The notes beneath the pieces are model-generated. The model made no database searches and had not been told where the DNA came from. It saw only the letters and a program-made list of their open reading frames with translations. From Candidatus Fluviicola riflensis (GTDB taxonomy: Bacteria > Bacteroidota > Bacteroidia > Flavobacteriales_D > Crocinitomicaceae), in assembly GCA_002243285.1 (NCBI GenBank), contig CP022585.1:372001-436000 (forward strand): 64,000 nt of DNA. The letters run 5' to 3'. Below, one piece after another: positions 9,405 to 18,037 of this stretch. Position 1 is the stretch's first letter, and every line of letters begins with the position of its first letter. A program made the position numbers and the translations under genes.

Positions 9405-9698
9405 TCAGTTTTTGAGAAAGCTTTGCAGATCTTCCAGATTCTCGTTGATGAGCCGGATAGTGTAGTGATGAACAGCGTATTCCATTTCGATGAGGTTGGC
9501 TTGTTTCAACATTTGAAGGTGTTTGTGTATTGTTGAAGGGTGAAGCTTTAATGAAATTGCGAAATCAACCGATCTCATGGTGGATGATTGTTTCAATTCA
9601 TTAACAATGGATACTCTGGCAGGATGTGCTAATGCGCGAGCAGTAAGTGATAGATCTTTTAGATCTTGAGGAAAATGATTGGCTTTTGAGGCTCCCAT
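9405..9698 (-). CDS. ArsR-type winged-helix transcriptional regulator
   Basis: This 97-residue protein has a winged helix-turn-helix of the ArsR type: LTARALAHPARVSIVNELKQ, then VDFAISLKLHPSTIHKHLQMLKQANLIEME, in which the second helix would read DNA. No Cys pair for metal sensing is present, so the inducer is unknown. It lies between sufD and tlyA on the minus strand. A perfect 36-bp-span palindrome (9786-9821) lies 87 bp upstream of its ATG and may be its operator. A link to SUF control is possible but not shown. Confidence 0.85.
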   Translation of the reverse strand: MGASKANHFPQDLKDLSLTARALAHPARVSIVNELKQSSTMRSVDFAISLKLHPSTIHKHLQMLKQANLIEMEYAVHHYTIRLINENLEDLQSFLKN

Positions 9699-9785
9699 AC
9701 TATCTTTTCTTATTTAAGTTAGTGGAAAAGATCATTTGGACCAATTTTTTGAGCAAATTTTTCGGAGAAATGTTGCAAAGTGGAT

Positions 9786-9821
9786 AATTTCCAAATTTAC
9801 CATATGGCAAATTTGGAAATT
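9786..9821. promoter_or_regulatory. 36-bp palindrome, candidate ArsR-type operator
   Basis: AATTTCCAAATTT (9786-9798) and its exact complement (9809-9821) flank the centre AC-CATATG-GC. It lies between sufD (stop 9887) and the arsR-like gene (start 9698), both on the minus strand. AT-rich dyads of this size are usual operators of winged-helix dimers. There is no T-run, so a terminator is less likely. Confidence 0.5.
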
Positions 9822-9886
9822 TGTAACTTTTCTTGCTGAAAAGCGGTTAAAATATTTTTTTACGTTGATTTACAATGATTTATCGA

Positions 9887-11155
9887 TTAAAAATCCCACT
9901 CAAACCGCTCCTTTAACAATTTGTCAACTCGCAGCTTCACTGCTTCATTTGTCAATTTCCCGAAAACATCACCTACAAACGCACCTACCATTAACTGGCG
10001 GGCGGCCTTTTCACCAATACCACGTGCTCTGAGATAAAAAACAGCTTCTTCATCAAGTTGACCGGTAGTTGAACCGTGTGAACATTTCACATCATCGGCA
10101 TAAATTTCCAGTTCCGGTTTTGAGTTAACAGTTGCATCATCGCTGAGCAAAACATTTCCGTTCGACTGAAACGCATTGATTTTCTGAGCATCTTTTCGTA
10201 CGAAAACCTTCCCGTTGAATACTGCGGTTGCTTTTTCATCAATAACACCTTTATACAATTCGTTGGAAACACAATGAGCGACTTTATGATCTACTACCGT
10301 GTGATTATCAACGTGTTGATTTCCTTTTAGAATATAAGCGCCATTCAGATGTGTTTCACAATTATTGCCTTTCACGGCAATGTTTAAATTGTTGCGTACC
10401 AATCCGCCATTGAGTGTAATGGTATTGATCGTGAAATTGGAATCTGCCGCTTGCGTTACTTCTTCAGTAGCAATAGTGAAGCACGATTCGTCTTCGTATT
10501 GCAATTTATCGATCGTTAAAAAGGCGTTTTTGGCAACGGAAACTTCAGTCACAACATTCGTAAAACAAGCGTTGGCATTCTCGGCGACATAATGCTGAAT
10601 AATGTGCACTTTGGAAAATGCTTCGGCGATAATAACGTTTCTTACATGTGCAATCGAAGAATTTCCGGTAATGATGTGGGTGATTTCAATAACCGGTTCA
10701 ATATGCATGTTTGCTGAAATGTGTAAATAAATACCGTCAGTAGCGTAAGCAGTATTAAATGCATTAAATAATTCTCCGTCCAAAGGCAGGTTAGTTCCCA
10801 AAACGTTAAGTTCCGTCGGTTCCATTTGCGAAAGCGCCAATAGTTTGATTCCGTCGGGGAATTGGGTTGAAGAAAGATTTGCGGCAAAATGACCGTTTAC
10901 AAAGACGATCGAAACAGAATTCGGATCGATCTGATGACGGTTTGAATTTAGTTGTGTTTGCTGTGCAACAAAATTGCCATTCCGAATTTTTGCCAGACGG
11001 GTATATTTCCAGGCTTCCGTTCTCGTAGTAGGAAAAGTAGTGTTTTCCAGAATCGAAAGAGCTTTTTTTTGCAACTCTTTCGACAAGAGGTGCTTTCCTT
11101 CAAGTTTCCAATTCACACTGGCAGCCATTTCCGGGATAATCGTTTCTAAATTCAT
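9887..11155 (-). CDS. sufD: Fe-S cluster assembly protein SufD
   Basis: SufD is the SufB paralogue in the SufBC2D scaffold that builds Fe-S clusters. The 422 residues end with the family block KCSHGSTTGQLDEEAVFYLRARGIGEKAARQLMV, which carries the conserved His and the repeat of the beta-helix core. It starts 12 bp after sufC, indicating cotranscription. The next gene on the strand, the ArsR-type regulator, starts 188 bp further on. Confidence 0.95.
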   Translation of the reverse strand: MNLETIIPEMAASVNWKLEGKHLLSKELQKKALSILENTTFPTTRTEAWKYTRLAKIRNGNFVAQQTQLNSNRHQIDPNSVSIVFVNGHFAANLSSTQFPDGIKLLALSQMEPTELNVLGTNLPLDGELFNAFNTAYATDGIYLHISANMHIEPVIEITHIITGNSSIAHVRNVIIAEAFSKVHIIQHYVAENANACFTNVVTEVSVAKNAFLTIDKLQYEDESCFTIATEEVTQAADSNFTINTITLNGGLVRNNLNIAVKGNNCETHLNGAYILKGNQHVDNHTVVDHKVAHCVSNELYKGVIDEKATAVFNGKVFVRKDAQKINAFQSNGNVLLSDDATVNSKPELEIYADDVKCSHGSTTGQLDEEAVFYLRARGIGEKAARQLMVGAFVGDVFGKLTNEAVKLRVDKLLKERFEWDF

Positions 11156-11167
11156 CGTGGATGTTGC

Positions 11168-11920
11168 TTAGTGTTGAAATTCGGCTTTGATCCAGTCATA
11201 TCCTTTTTCCTCAAGCTCCAAAGCCAATTCTTTCGGACCTGATTTCACGATTTTTCCATCGTATAAAACGTGTACAAAATCGGGAATGATATAATCCAGC
11301 AATCGTTGATAGTGAGTAATTACGATTGTAGCGTTTTTGTCTGATTTAAGAGTGTTTACACCGTTGGCAACGATCCGTAAAGCATCAATATCCAAGCCTG
11401 AATCGGTTTCATCCAGAATAGCCAGTTTCGGATCTAGCATCGCCATTTGGAAAATTTCGTTTCGTTTTTTCTCACCTCCTGAAAAACCTTCGTTCACAGA
11501 GCGACTTGCTAATTTAGCGTCCAATTCTACGATAGCCGATTTTTCACGGACCAACGCCATGAAATCTTTTGCAGAAATTTGTTCCTGACCGTTGTATTCT
11601 CTGATTTCATTCAAAGCGGTACGTAGAAAGTTCACGTTCGATACACCCGGAATTTCTACCGGATATTGAAATGCCAGAAACAATCCTTCGCGGGCACGGT
11701 CTTCAGTAGCCATGTCCAACAAATCTTTTCCTTCAAAATCAACTGATCCTTCGGTGATTTCGTATTCTTCGCGACCGGCTAATACAGATGCCAACGTACT
11801 TTTTCCGGCACCATTCGGCCCCATGATAGCGTGTACTTCACCTGCTTTTACCTCAAGGGTCAATCCTTTTAATATCTCTTTCCCGTCAATCGACGCGTGT
11901 AAATTTTTGATTTTTAACAT
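11168..11920 (-). CDS. sufC: Fe-S cluster assembly ATPase SufC
   Basis: This 250-residue ABC-type ATPase drives the SufBC2D scaffold. Walker A is GPNGAGKSTLASVLAG, the signature is GFSGGEKKRNEIFQM and Walker B is LAILDETDSGLDIDAL, the typical SufC sequence; the H-loop is in TIVITHYQRLLDYI. It lies 12 bp upstream of sufD. In most relatives sufB directly precedes sufC, but here 541 bp with a four-helix-bundle gene are inserted between them. Confidence 0.97.
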   Translation of the reverse strand: MLKIKNLHASIDGKEILKGLTLEVKAGEVHAIMGPNGAGKSTLASVLAGREEYEITEGSVDFEGKDLLDMATEDRAREGLFLAFQYPVEIPGVSNVNFLRTALNEIREYNGQEQISAKDFMALVREKSAIVELDAKLASRSVNEGFSGGEKKRNEIFQMAMLDPKLAILDETDSGLDIDALRIVANGVNTLKSDKNATIVITHYQRLLDYIIPDFVHVLYDGKIVKSGPKELALELEEKGYDWIKAEFQH

Positions 11921-11941
11921 CCTCGTTTTTTATAATTGAAG

Positions 11942-12408
11942 ATTACAGATTGGCAGATTTTAGATTTTTGCCAATGTGTAATCTTACTTTTTATCCTTGT
12001 ATGTGCTTAAATAATTTATAAAACCTTTAAGCTGTTTACTTGTCGAAACACATTGATTATTGATTTCTGAAAAAACAAACTCCTCGATGTAATTCAACTC
12101 TCTTGCAATCTTTAATTGTGTTCTCAATTCACCGCATGAACCTTTCGCAATGACCAAAAAATACATGAACTGTCGCTTACTATCTCGTTCATAACCTTCT
12201 GATATGTTTGAAGGTACAGAAACAGCTGAGCGTCTTATTTGATCTTTCAGCCCGAAATCTTTTGAGAACAATTCCGAATTGGTGATTTTATAGATGTCGG
12301 CGCATAATTTCATGCTTGTTTGCCAAACCTCTAAATCCTCAAATCGTTCAATCTTTGCCAAGCTATTCTATTTTAATCCTTCAATTTGTTAATCTGCCAA
12401 TCTGTAAT
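11942..12408. mobile_element. Candidate inverted-repeat-bounded single-gene cassette in the suf operon
   Basis: A perfect 18-bp inverted repeat, ATTACAGATTGGCAGATT at 11942-11959 and its complement at 12391-12408, brackets one small gene (11984-12361). The unit separates sufB from sufC, which are normally adjacent. No transposase is present. The right end continues into 15-bp tandem repeats. Mobility is an inference; a second unit of the same plan sits at 37863-38339. Confidence 0.4.
11984..12361 (-). CDS. Four-helix bundle protein (23S rRNA intervening-sequence / S23 family)
   Basis: This 125-residue, mostly helical protein has the hallmark start FEDLEVWQTSMKLCADIY, then DFGLKDQIRRSAVSVPSNISEGYER and FLVIAKGSCGELRTQL, which identify the S23/bAvd-like four-helix family. 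Members are encoded in 23S rRNA intervening sequences and as free-standing genes; the function of the free-standing ones is unknown. The start is TTG (12361), since the only later ATG would remove the family motif. It is inserted between sufB and sufC and bracketed by inverted repeats, so transfer is suspected. Confidence 0.85.
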   Translation of the reverse strand: MAKIERFEDLEVWQTSMKLCADIYKITNSELFSKDFGLKDQIRRSAVSVPSNISEGYERDSKRQFMYFLVIAKGSCGELRTQLKIARELNYIEEFVFSEINNQCVSTSKQLKGFINYLSTYKDKK

Positions 12409-12410
12409 TT

Positions 12411-12454
12411 GTTAATCTGCAATCTGTTAATCTGTAATCTGTTAATCTGTAATC
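12411..12454. repeat. 15-bp tandem repeat, three units
   Basis: GTTAATCTGYAATCT is repeated at 12411, 12426 and 12441 (the last unit lacks its final base). It abuts the 18-bp inverted repeat of the four-helix cassette and ends 8 bp before the sufB stop on the opposite side. The core AATCTG is shared with the inverted repeat. It is not a CRISPR array, as there are no spacers. Confidence 0.75.
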
Positions 12455-12461
12455 ACTCATT

Positions 12462-13907
12462 CTAACCAACAGATCCTTCTAAACTAATAGCGAGTAATTT
12501 TTGAGCTTCAACCGCAAATTCCATCGGCAACTGATTCAATACTTCTTTACAGTAACCGTTTACAATCAGGCTAATTGCTTTTTCTTCGCTGATTCCACGC
12601 TGCAGGCAATAAAAAATCTGATCCTCACCAATTTTTGAAGTCGTAGCTTCGTGCTCGATTTTAGCACTCGGATTTTTGCATTCAATGTACGGGAACGTAT
12701 GGGCACCGCACTCATCAGTCATCAACAATGAATCGCACTGAGAGAAATTACGGGCGTTGTGTGCGTTTTTGTGAATCTGCACCAATCCGCGGTACGAATT
12801 CTGCGATTTACCGGCCGAAATACCTTTCGAGATAATCGTACTCTTGGTGTTTTTTCCCAGGTGAATCATCTTCGTACCTGTATCAGCCTGCTGATAATTA
12901 TTCGTGACGGCAACCGAGTAAAACTCACCGATTGAATTATCACCTTTCAGGATGCATGACGGATATTTCCAGGTAACCGCAGATCCCGTTTCAACTTGTG
13001 TCCAGGAAATCTTTGCATTCGTTTCACAAACACCGCGTTTGGTCACAAAGTTGAATATACCGCCTTTTCCTTCCTTATCGCCCGGATACCAGTTTTGTAC
13101 GGTTGAGTATTTGATTTCGGCATCTTTTAATGCTACCAATTCAACGACTGCTGCATGTAATTGATTTTCATCCCGTTGTGGAGCTGTACAGCCTTCAAGA
13201 TAAGAAACATAAGAACCTTCATCAGCCACTACCAGTGTTCGTTCAAACTGGCCGGTATTGGCTTCGTTGATCCGGAAATATGTGGAAAGTTCCATCGGGC
13301 AACGAACACCTTTTGGAATATAACAAAACGAACCGTCGGTGAAAACGGCGCTGTTCAATGCTGCATAAAAGTTGTCAGTTACCGGAACCACAGAACCCAT
13401 GTATTGTTTTACCAATTCAGGATGGTCCTTAACGGCTTCTGAAAACGAACAGAAAATAATGCCTAATTCGCCTAGTTTTGCTTTGAAAGAAGTGGCAACC
13501 GATACGGAGTCCATTACGAAATCGACCGCTACACCTGTTAAACGCTGCTGTTCTTCCATAGAAATACCAAGTTTAGCCATGGTGGCTTTTAACTCAGGAT
13601 CAACATCGTCCCAGCTTTCGTATTTCTTTGTTTGTTTTGGAGCTGCGTAATAAGAAATGGCCTGAAAATCGGGTTTTTCATAATGAACATGTGCCCAAGT
13701 CGGCTCTTTCATCTCGCTCCAAATGCGAAAGGCTTTCAACCGGTATTCCAATAACCACTCGGGTTCTTCCTTTTTGGCGGAAATAAAACGAATGATGGTT
13801 TCATTCAATCCATTGGGTGCCCTGTCCGACTCAATGTTTGTTGTAAAACCGAATTTGTATTCCGAGTTTTCTAAATCTTTCGCTAAATCATTCTCTGTGT
13901 AACCCAT
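12462..13907 (-). CDS. sufB: Fe-S cluster assembly protein SufB
   Basis: SufB is the main scaffold subunit of SufBC2D, on which clusters are built. Typical blocks are [58 protein letters not shown] and the C-terminal block [26 protein letters not shown] with the conserved Cys and Glu. Length 481 fits. It lies 35 bp after sufA and is followed by the cassette, then sufC. Confidence 0.97.
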   Translation of the reverse strand: MGYTENDLAKDLENSEYKFGFTTNIESDRAPNGLNETIIRFISAKKEEPEWLLEYRLKAFRIWSEMKEPTWAHVHYEKPDFQAISYYAAPKQTKKYESWDDVDPELKATMAKLGISMEEQQRLTGVAVDFVMDSVSVATSFKAKLGELGIIFCSFSEAVKDHPELVKQYMGSVVPVTDNFYAALNSAVFTDGSFCYIPKGVRCPMELSTYFRINEANTGQFERTLVVADEGSYVSYLEGCTAPQRDENQLHAAVVELVALKDAEIKYSTVQNWYPGDKEGKGGIFNFVTKRGVCETNAKISWTQVETGSAVTWKYPSCILKGDNSIGEFYSVAVTNNYQQADTGTKMIHLGKNTKSTIISKGISAGKSQNSYRGLVQIHKNAHNARNFSQCDSLLMTDECGAHTFPYIECKNPSAKIEHEATTSKIGEDQIFYCLQRGISEEKAISLIVNGYCKEVLNQLPMEFAVEAQKLLAISLEGSVG

Positions 13908-13942
13908 GGGTTGTAATCTTGTTGTATTGAATGATACCTAAA

Positions 13943-14266
13943 CTATACTGAAAATGATTCACCGCATCCGCAGGTTCTTCCTGCGTTCGGATTTGAAAAA
14001 ATAAATCCTTTTCCATTCAAACCACCTGAAAAATCAAGTGTAGTGCCAATCAAATAGAGGAAACTTTTTTTGTCAACAACCACTTTAATGCCGTTGTCCA
14101 TAAAAACCTTGTCGTCCGAACGTTCTTCGTTGTCGAAAGTAAGCTGGTACATAAGTCCTGAACAACCTCCGCCCTGAACGCCAACCCGGATGAAATATCC
14201 TGGTTTACCTTCATCCTCCATCAGGCGAATGGCTTGTTTCTTAGCTTGTTCTGTTACTGTTATCAT
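13943..14266 (-). CDS. sufA: HesB/IscA/SufA-type iron-sulfur carrier
   Basis: A-type carriers accept Fe-S clusters from the scaffold and pass them to apoproteins. This 107-residue protein has the three conserved cysteines, one in GVQGGGCSGLMYQL and two in the C-terminal CGCGESFSV. It is the first gene of sufA-sufB-(cassette)-sufC-sufD. The name sufA is by context; the family cannot be split into IscA/SufA by sequence alone. A 57-nt leader with a 7-bp dyad (14285-14307) precedes the ATG. Confidence 0.92.
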   Translation of the reverse strand: MITVTEQAKKQAIRLMEDEGKPGYFIRVGVQGGGCSGLMYQLTFDNEERSDDKVFMDNGIKVVVDKKSFLYLIGTTLDFSGGLNGKGFIFSNPNAGRTCGCGESFSV

Positions 14267-14284
14267 AATCGTCTGTGCAGTCGT

Positions 14285-14307
14285 CTATTTAGATTAAATT
14301 TAAATAG
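14285..14307. promoter_or_regulatory. Dyad in the sufA leader
   Basis: CTATTTA (14285-14291) is repeated inverted as TAAATAG (14301-14307) with 9 nt between. It sits between the candidate promoter and sufA, where a regulator of Fe-S assembly could bind. No known operator consensus is recognised. Confidence 0.3.
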
Positions 14308-14323
14308 CCAACAATTTACGCCA

Positions 14324-14354
14324 CAAAAATACCACTTTTATGGTATAGGTACAA
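14324..14354 (-). promoter_or_regulatory. Promoter of the sufABCD operon
   Basis: On the minus strand: TTG (14352-14354), 20 nt, then TATTTTTG (14324-14331). This fits the Bacteroidota two-part promoter with a -33 TTG and a -7 TAnnTTTG. The leader to sufA is about 50 nt. The rest of the 353-bp divergent gap (14267-14619) holds the promoter of the opposite operon and no gene. Confidence 0.6.
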
Positions 14355-14523
14355 GCGAAAAAGAAATTATCAGGAATCGGTTTCGTTGAAGAACAAGTAA
14401 TCTTTTACACAAAAGAAGCCCTTTTTGTATTAAATGAAGCATTGATAGGCGGATGTGTTAAAATACCGTACATAAGTTGTTAAATTACTAAATCGTTGTT
14501 GTGAAAATTGGACTTCCCATGCC

Positions 14524-14531
14524 TATCTTTG
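14524..14531 (+). promoter_or_regulatory. -7 box TATCTTTG of the first adhesin module
   Basis: It matches TAnnTTTG, 88 nt upstream of the ATG at 14620. The long leader contains a hairpin at 14549-14577 (GCAC plus AAAACG pairing with CGTTTT plus GTGC, one bulged C), a possible mRNA stabiliser or control element. Confidence 0.45.
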
Positions 14532-14619
14532 TGACGGATTGGATTTTAGCACCAAAACGCCATGCAACGTTTTGTGCCAAACGCCGTCTGAAGAACACTA
14601 ATTAAGAATAGAATCTACT

Positions 14620-14880
14620 ATGAGAAAGTTACTACTACTCCTGGCATTTATGCCGGGCATTGGTTGTTGTGTGTATGCGCAGGAAACCGAACTACCCACT
14701 ATTGTTCCACTGGAAACAACAGATTCCTTGTCAGCCGTTTTTAAAGAAATTGATCAATTATCAATCTTTGAATTGCAAAAAAAAAGGGAATCATACATCT
14801 ACAAATGTCGAAAAGAACCAAGCGAACACAATAGCGTGGTATTGGCCTACATCGAAAAACGAATCAAAGAAACGAAATGA
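14620..14880 (+). CDS. Small secreted helical protein, first adhesin module
   Basis: The 86-residue product begins with a signal peptide (MRKLLLLLAFMPGIGCCVYAQ) and continues as a short charged helical domain (LSAVFKEIDQLSIFELQKKR and IEKRIKETK). No family is recognised. Its last codons overlap the start of the giant T9SS protein by 4 bp (ATGA), so the two are translationally coupled. A similar arrangement of small secreted protein plus giant adhesin follows at 17698, which suggests a partner or chaperone role. This is inferred from context only. Confidence 0.75.
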   Translation: MRKLLLLLAFMPGIGCCVYAQETELPTIVPLETTDSLSAVFKEIDQLSIFELQKKRESYIYKCRKEPSEHNSVVLAYIEKRIKETK

Positions 14881-17489
14881 AAACACTCCTACTACTAATG
14901 GGAATACTGGTGTCTTTCATCGGATTCTCTCAACCTCCGTGCGGTGCTAATCCCGCGGCAGGAAACACCTGTGCAACTGCAACTCCGATCTGTGAATTGA
15001 ACGGCTATTGCGGGAATACTTCTGCGTCATATTCTGCTGATTCATGGAGTCAATCTTGTGGATTTTTAGGCTTAGGAGATTGTGGACTCACAGGTGAATT
15101 TTGTGGGTCCATCGAAAATAACTCATTCCTGACTTTTGTCGCTTCGTCATCAAGTATTTCATTTGATGTGTGGGTTTTCAATTCCCAGTACGGTGACGGA
15201 ATCCAGATCATGATCTTCGATGCGGTCAATTGCTCCGGAACTGTGAATTCCTATTATTGCAGTCAACTCGCACCTTCTGCCGGCTCGCAAAACGTTAGCG
15301 CCAATGGATTGACCCCCGGAAATACTTACTACATCATGATTGATGGTTATGCCGGTGATGTCTGCGATTATGTATTTGCCGCAAATTCAGGAGTTCAGAT
15401 TCCTGTTGATGTAACCCCGGCAAACAGTAATATCTGTCCTGGAGGAACGGTTAATCTTACCGCATCGGGAGGAAACGGGACATTTAACTGGAATGCTTCA
15501 CCTGATTTGAATACAACTTCAGGAGCAAATGTGGTGGTAACACCCCCAACTACTCCCGGAACATATACCTACACTGTAAATTCGGCTACAGGAAACCCGC
15601 TTTGTCCGGCATCTACGTTGGCAACGGCAACCATTGTGGTTGACAACTGCGGCTGCACTGTTACGGCAGGAAACAGTGGAAACATTTGTACCGGTGCAGG
15701 AACCATAAATTTAACGGCATCCAATGTTGCAGGTGCAACGTATTCCTGGACAGGTCCAAACGGATTTACGTCAACAGACCAAAATCCGCTCAATGTTACT
15801 CCACCAACAACTCCGGGAACTTATACCTATACAGTTACGGCTGACGATGGCGGAACGCCTTGTACAGCAACCACAACCATCACGGTTTATGCATTACCTG
15901 TAGTAAGTGCCGGAAGTTATTCTCCGATTTGTAATAATTTGGTAAGCTTACCTTTGGTCGGATCACCGCTTGGTGGTGTATTTAGTGGTGTTGGAGTTTT
16001 AGCGGGAGTTTTTTCTCCGTTGGCAGGCCCGCAAACAGTTACATACGATTATACAGATGCCAACGGTTGTACGAACTCGGCAACGGCGTTTATTGATGTG
16101 AATCCTTCTCCTACGGTAGATGCCGGAACTTATACTCCGGTTTGTTTGGATGCTGCTGATATTCCCCTGGTTGGTTCTCCGGCTGGCGGAACATTCAGTG
16201 GAACAGGTGTTTCGGGTAACAATTTCGATCCGTCGGCAGGTACACAAACAATCACCTACAATTATACAAGCGGTTTGGGATGTTCGGGTTCGGCAACAGC
16301 AGTGATTACGGTAAATCCATTGCCGACTGTTTCAGCCGGTAGTTACGGGCCGTATTGTTCTAACGGACCAAGCGTCGGATTAGCAGGAACACCTGTTGGC
16401 GGTGTTTTCTCCGGATCGGGAATTTCTGGTAATAATTTCAATCCTTCTGCCGGAACACAAACTATTACCTATACTTATACAAATGCCAATGGCTGTGTCA
16501 ACTCGGCTACAACGAACATTACGGTAAATACTGCTCCGACAGTAAATGCTGGTACTGATCAATCGGTTTGCACAGGAAGTCCGGTTACGCTTTCGGGTTC
16601 CGGAGCGGTGAATTATACATGGAATAACGCGGTGAATAATAATGTTGCGTTTGTTCCTGGTTCCACCCAAACCTATACTGTAACAGGAACCGATGGTAAT
16701 GGTTGCCAGAACACGGACCAGATAACAGTAACCGTCAATCCATTGCCCGCAATTACAGCCGGAGCAGATCAGCAGATTTGTCTCGGAACTGCCATTACGC
16801 TGAGCGGAAACGGAGGTGTAAGTTACAGCTGGACAAGCAGTGTTACAAATGGAAATCCGTTTACGCCAGGTCTCGGGTCTGTTACATACACGGTTACAGG
16901 AACCGATGCAAATGGTTGTCAGAATACGGATCAGATTACTATTACAGTTGTTCCTGTTCCGATAGCGTTTATTTCGTCAACCGATCCATTGGTTGGTAAT
17001 CCTGTTGTGACCGTTGAATTTGATAATTCAAGTTTGTTTGCAACCGGTTATGCCTGGGATTTCGATGATGGTAATTTTGATAATACGACAGATGTAAATG
17101 AATCGGTAGAAAATTCGTTCGGTTCAGCCGGAATTTATGATGTTGTACTTACAGCCTCCAATGGAATATGCAGTACGACGGATACAATCCAGGTTATCGT
17201 AAATCCGTTCAATCCGCCATATATCAAAGTGCCAAACGTATTTACACCAAACAATGACGGTGATAATGATTACTTCCTGTTTGAAATGGAAAATATTGTT
17301 TCTATTGAATCAATTTTGATCAACCGATGGGGAAATCAGATCATGGAAATGAATGAACTCGACGATAAATGGGACGGGACCTTAAACGGGAATCAGGCCA
17401 ATGAAGGAACGTACTTTTATCAATATACCGCTACCGGAATTGATGGTAGTGTAATTAGCGGACAGGGCTTTTTTGAGTTACTGCGGTAG
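14877..17489 (+). CDS. Large repeat-rich T9SS type B cell-surface protein
   Basis: Signal peptide at 1-18, a Cys-rich N-terminal domain to about 175, then Ig-like repeats: three of one type (about residues 340-550, pattern SAGxYxPxC...GGxFSGxGxSG) and two of a second type (VTLSGSG...TQTYTVTGTDGNGCQ). A PKD domain follows at about 694-775 (YAWDFDDGNFDN). The last 90 residues are the gliding-motility-associated type B sorting domain (VPNVFTPNNDGDNDYF, INRWGNQI, WDGTLNG, GTYFYQY). T9SS exports such proteins to the cell surface; they often act in adhesion. Ligand unknown. Confidence 0.9.
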   Translation: MKTLLLLMGILVSFIGFSQPPCGANPAAGNTCATATPICELNGYCGNTSASYSADSWSQSCGFLGLGDCGLTGEFCGSIENNSFLTFVASSSSISFDVWVFNSQYGDGIQIMIFDAVNCSGTVNSYYCSQLAPSAGSQNVSANGLTPGNTYYIMIDGYAGDVCDYVFAANSGVQIPVDVTPANSNICPGGTVNLTASGGNGTFNWNASPDLNTTSGANVVVTPPTTPGTYTYTVNSATGNPLCPASTLATATIVVDNCGCTVTAGNSGNICTGAGTINLTASNVAGATYSWTGPNGFTSTDQNPLNVTPPTTPGTYTYTVTADDGGTPCTATTTITVYALPVVSAGSYSPICNNLVSLPLVGSPLGGVFSGVGVLAGVFSPLAGPQTVTYDYTDANGCTNSATAFIDVNPSPTVDAGTYTPVCLDAADIPLVGSPAGGTFSGTGVSGNNFDPSAGTQTITYNYTSGLGCSGSATAVITVNPLPTVSAGSYGPYCSNGPSVGLAGTPVGGVFSGSGISGNNFNPSAGTQTITYTYTNANGCVNSATTNITVNTAPTVNAGTDQSVCTGSPVTLSGSGAVNYTWNNAVNNNVAFVPGSTQTYTVTGTDGNGCQNTDQITVTVNPLPAITAGADQQICLGTAITLSGNGGVSYSWTSSVTNGNPFTPGLGSVTYTVTGTDANGCQNTDQITITVVPVPIAFISSTDPLVGNPVVTVEFDNSSLFATGYAWDFDDGNFDNTTDVNESVENSFGSAGIYDVVLTASNGICSTTDTIQVIVNPFNPPYIKVPNVFTPNNDGDNDYFLFEMENIVSIESILINRWGNQIMEMNELDDKWDGTLNGNQANEGTYFYQYTATGIDGSVISGQGFFELLR
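15898..16950 (+). repeat. Internal Ig-like protein repeats
   Basis: Five units of about 70 residues lie in tandem inside the T9SS protein, three of one subtype followed by two of the subtype found in the neighbouring protein at 19261-20730. They are diverged at DNA level, with conserved islands such as ACCTATAC and GATGCCAA. This shows shared ancestry of the two adjacent adhesins. Confidence 0.75.
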
Positions 17490-17510
17490 TTAGATAGATT
17501 CTAATCAGCT

Positions 17511-17548
17511 AAAGAGCGCTTTTTGAAAGGAAGGCGCTCTTTTAATTT
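17511..17548 (+). terminator. Rho-independent terminator after the first adhesin
   Basis: AAAGAGCGC (17511-17519) pairs exactly with GCGCTCTTT (17534-17542), then a T-rich tail. It lies 21 bp after the adhesin stop, so the two adhesin modules are probably separate transcription units. Confidence 0.8.
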
Positions 17549-17645
17549 GTCAGTTCCACAAGAGGCTGAAACAGAAAAGAATGGCTAAAATGTTAAAAAA
17601 AGCAACTTAATCCGCAGAGTTCATTAATATTGTAAGCAACTTTTC

Positions 17646-17661
17646 AACGAGTTCTCTCGTT
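17646..17661 (+). other. Leader hairpin of second adhesin module
   Basis: AACGAG-TTCT-CTCGTT forms a perfect 6-bp stem with a TTCT loop, 36 nt before the ATG at 17698. No TAnnTTTG box was found in the upstream sequence, so the promoter of this module is unidentified. Confidence 0.35.
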
Positions 17662-17697
17662 AGAGATGAATACAATTTACCAATTTACTACTACAGC

Positions 17698-18033
17698 ATG
17701 AAAAAACCATGTTATCTTTTAGTGTGCTTATGTTCTGCAACTATATCTTTCGGGCAGACAACTGAGACCAAACAAATCAATACACAATCAAACGGCGTTG
17801 TTGTGCACGAAAGTGCAGGAAATGAGGGTTTTTATAATGCTCAACCGCAAGCTGTTGTTGTAAGAACAATTCAGGATTGGACACTTCCGGAGTGTATCGA
17901 TGCTCTAACCGTGATTCAGGAAAAATTGATTATGCTGGAAGGTTCGGCAGAATACGAAACTGTCCGTGTTACAATTCTAGAGCAGCAAGCATTGATCGAA
18001 GCGCGCAAACAATCACTTTTATCCAACCAATAA
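17698..18033 (+). CDS. Small secreted helical protein, second adhesin module
   Basis: A signal peptide (CYLLVCLCSATISFGQ) precedes about 90 residues ending in a long amphipathic helix (IDALTVIQEKLIMLEGSAEY, then TILEQQALIEARKQ). No family is recognised. The gene ends 4 bp before the 1076-residue T9SS protein. Position, size and layout (signal, short linker, C-terminal charged helix) parallel the 86-residue protein at 14620, though the sequences are not clearly homologous. A role with the downstream adhesin is inferred. Confidence 0.75.
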   Translation: MKKPCYLLVCLCSATISFGQTTETKQINTQSNGVVVHESAGNEGFYNAQPQAVVVRTIQDWTLPECIDALTVIQEKLIMLEGSAEYETVRVTILEQQALIEARKQSLLSNQ

Positions 18034-18037
18034 TCAG

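Noticed and set aside
9736..10032. Plus-strand 98-residue open frame between the arsR-like gene and sufD
   Set aside because: It lies on the opposite strand over the 3' end of sufD and over the 36-bp dyad, has no family pattern and an odd composition.
12411..12454. Possible CRISPR array
   Set aside because: The 15-bp units are directly adjacent with no spacers and no cas genes are present.
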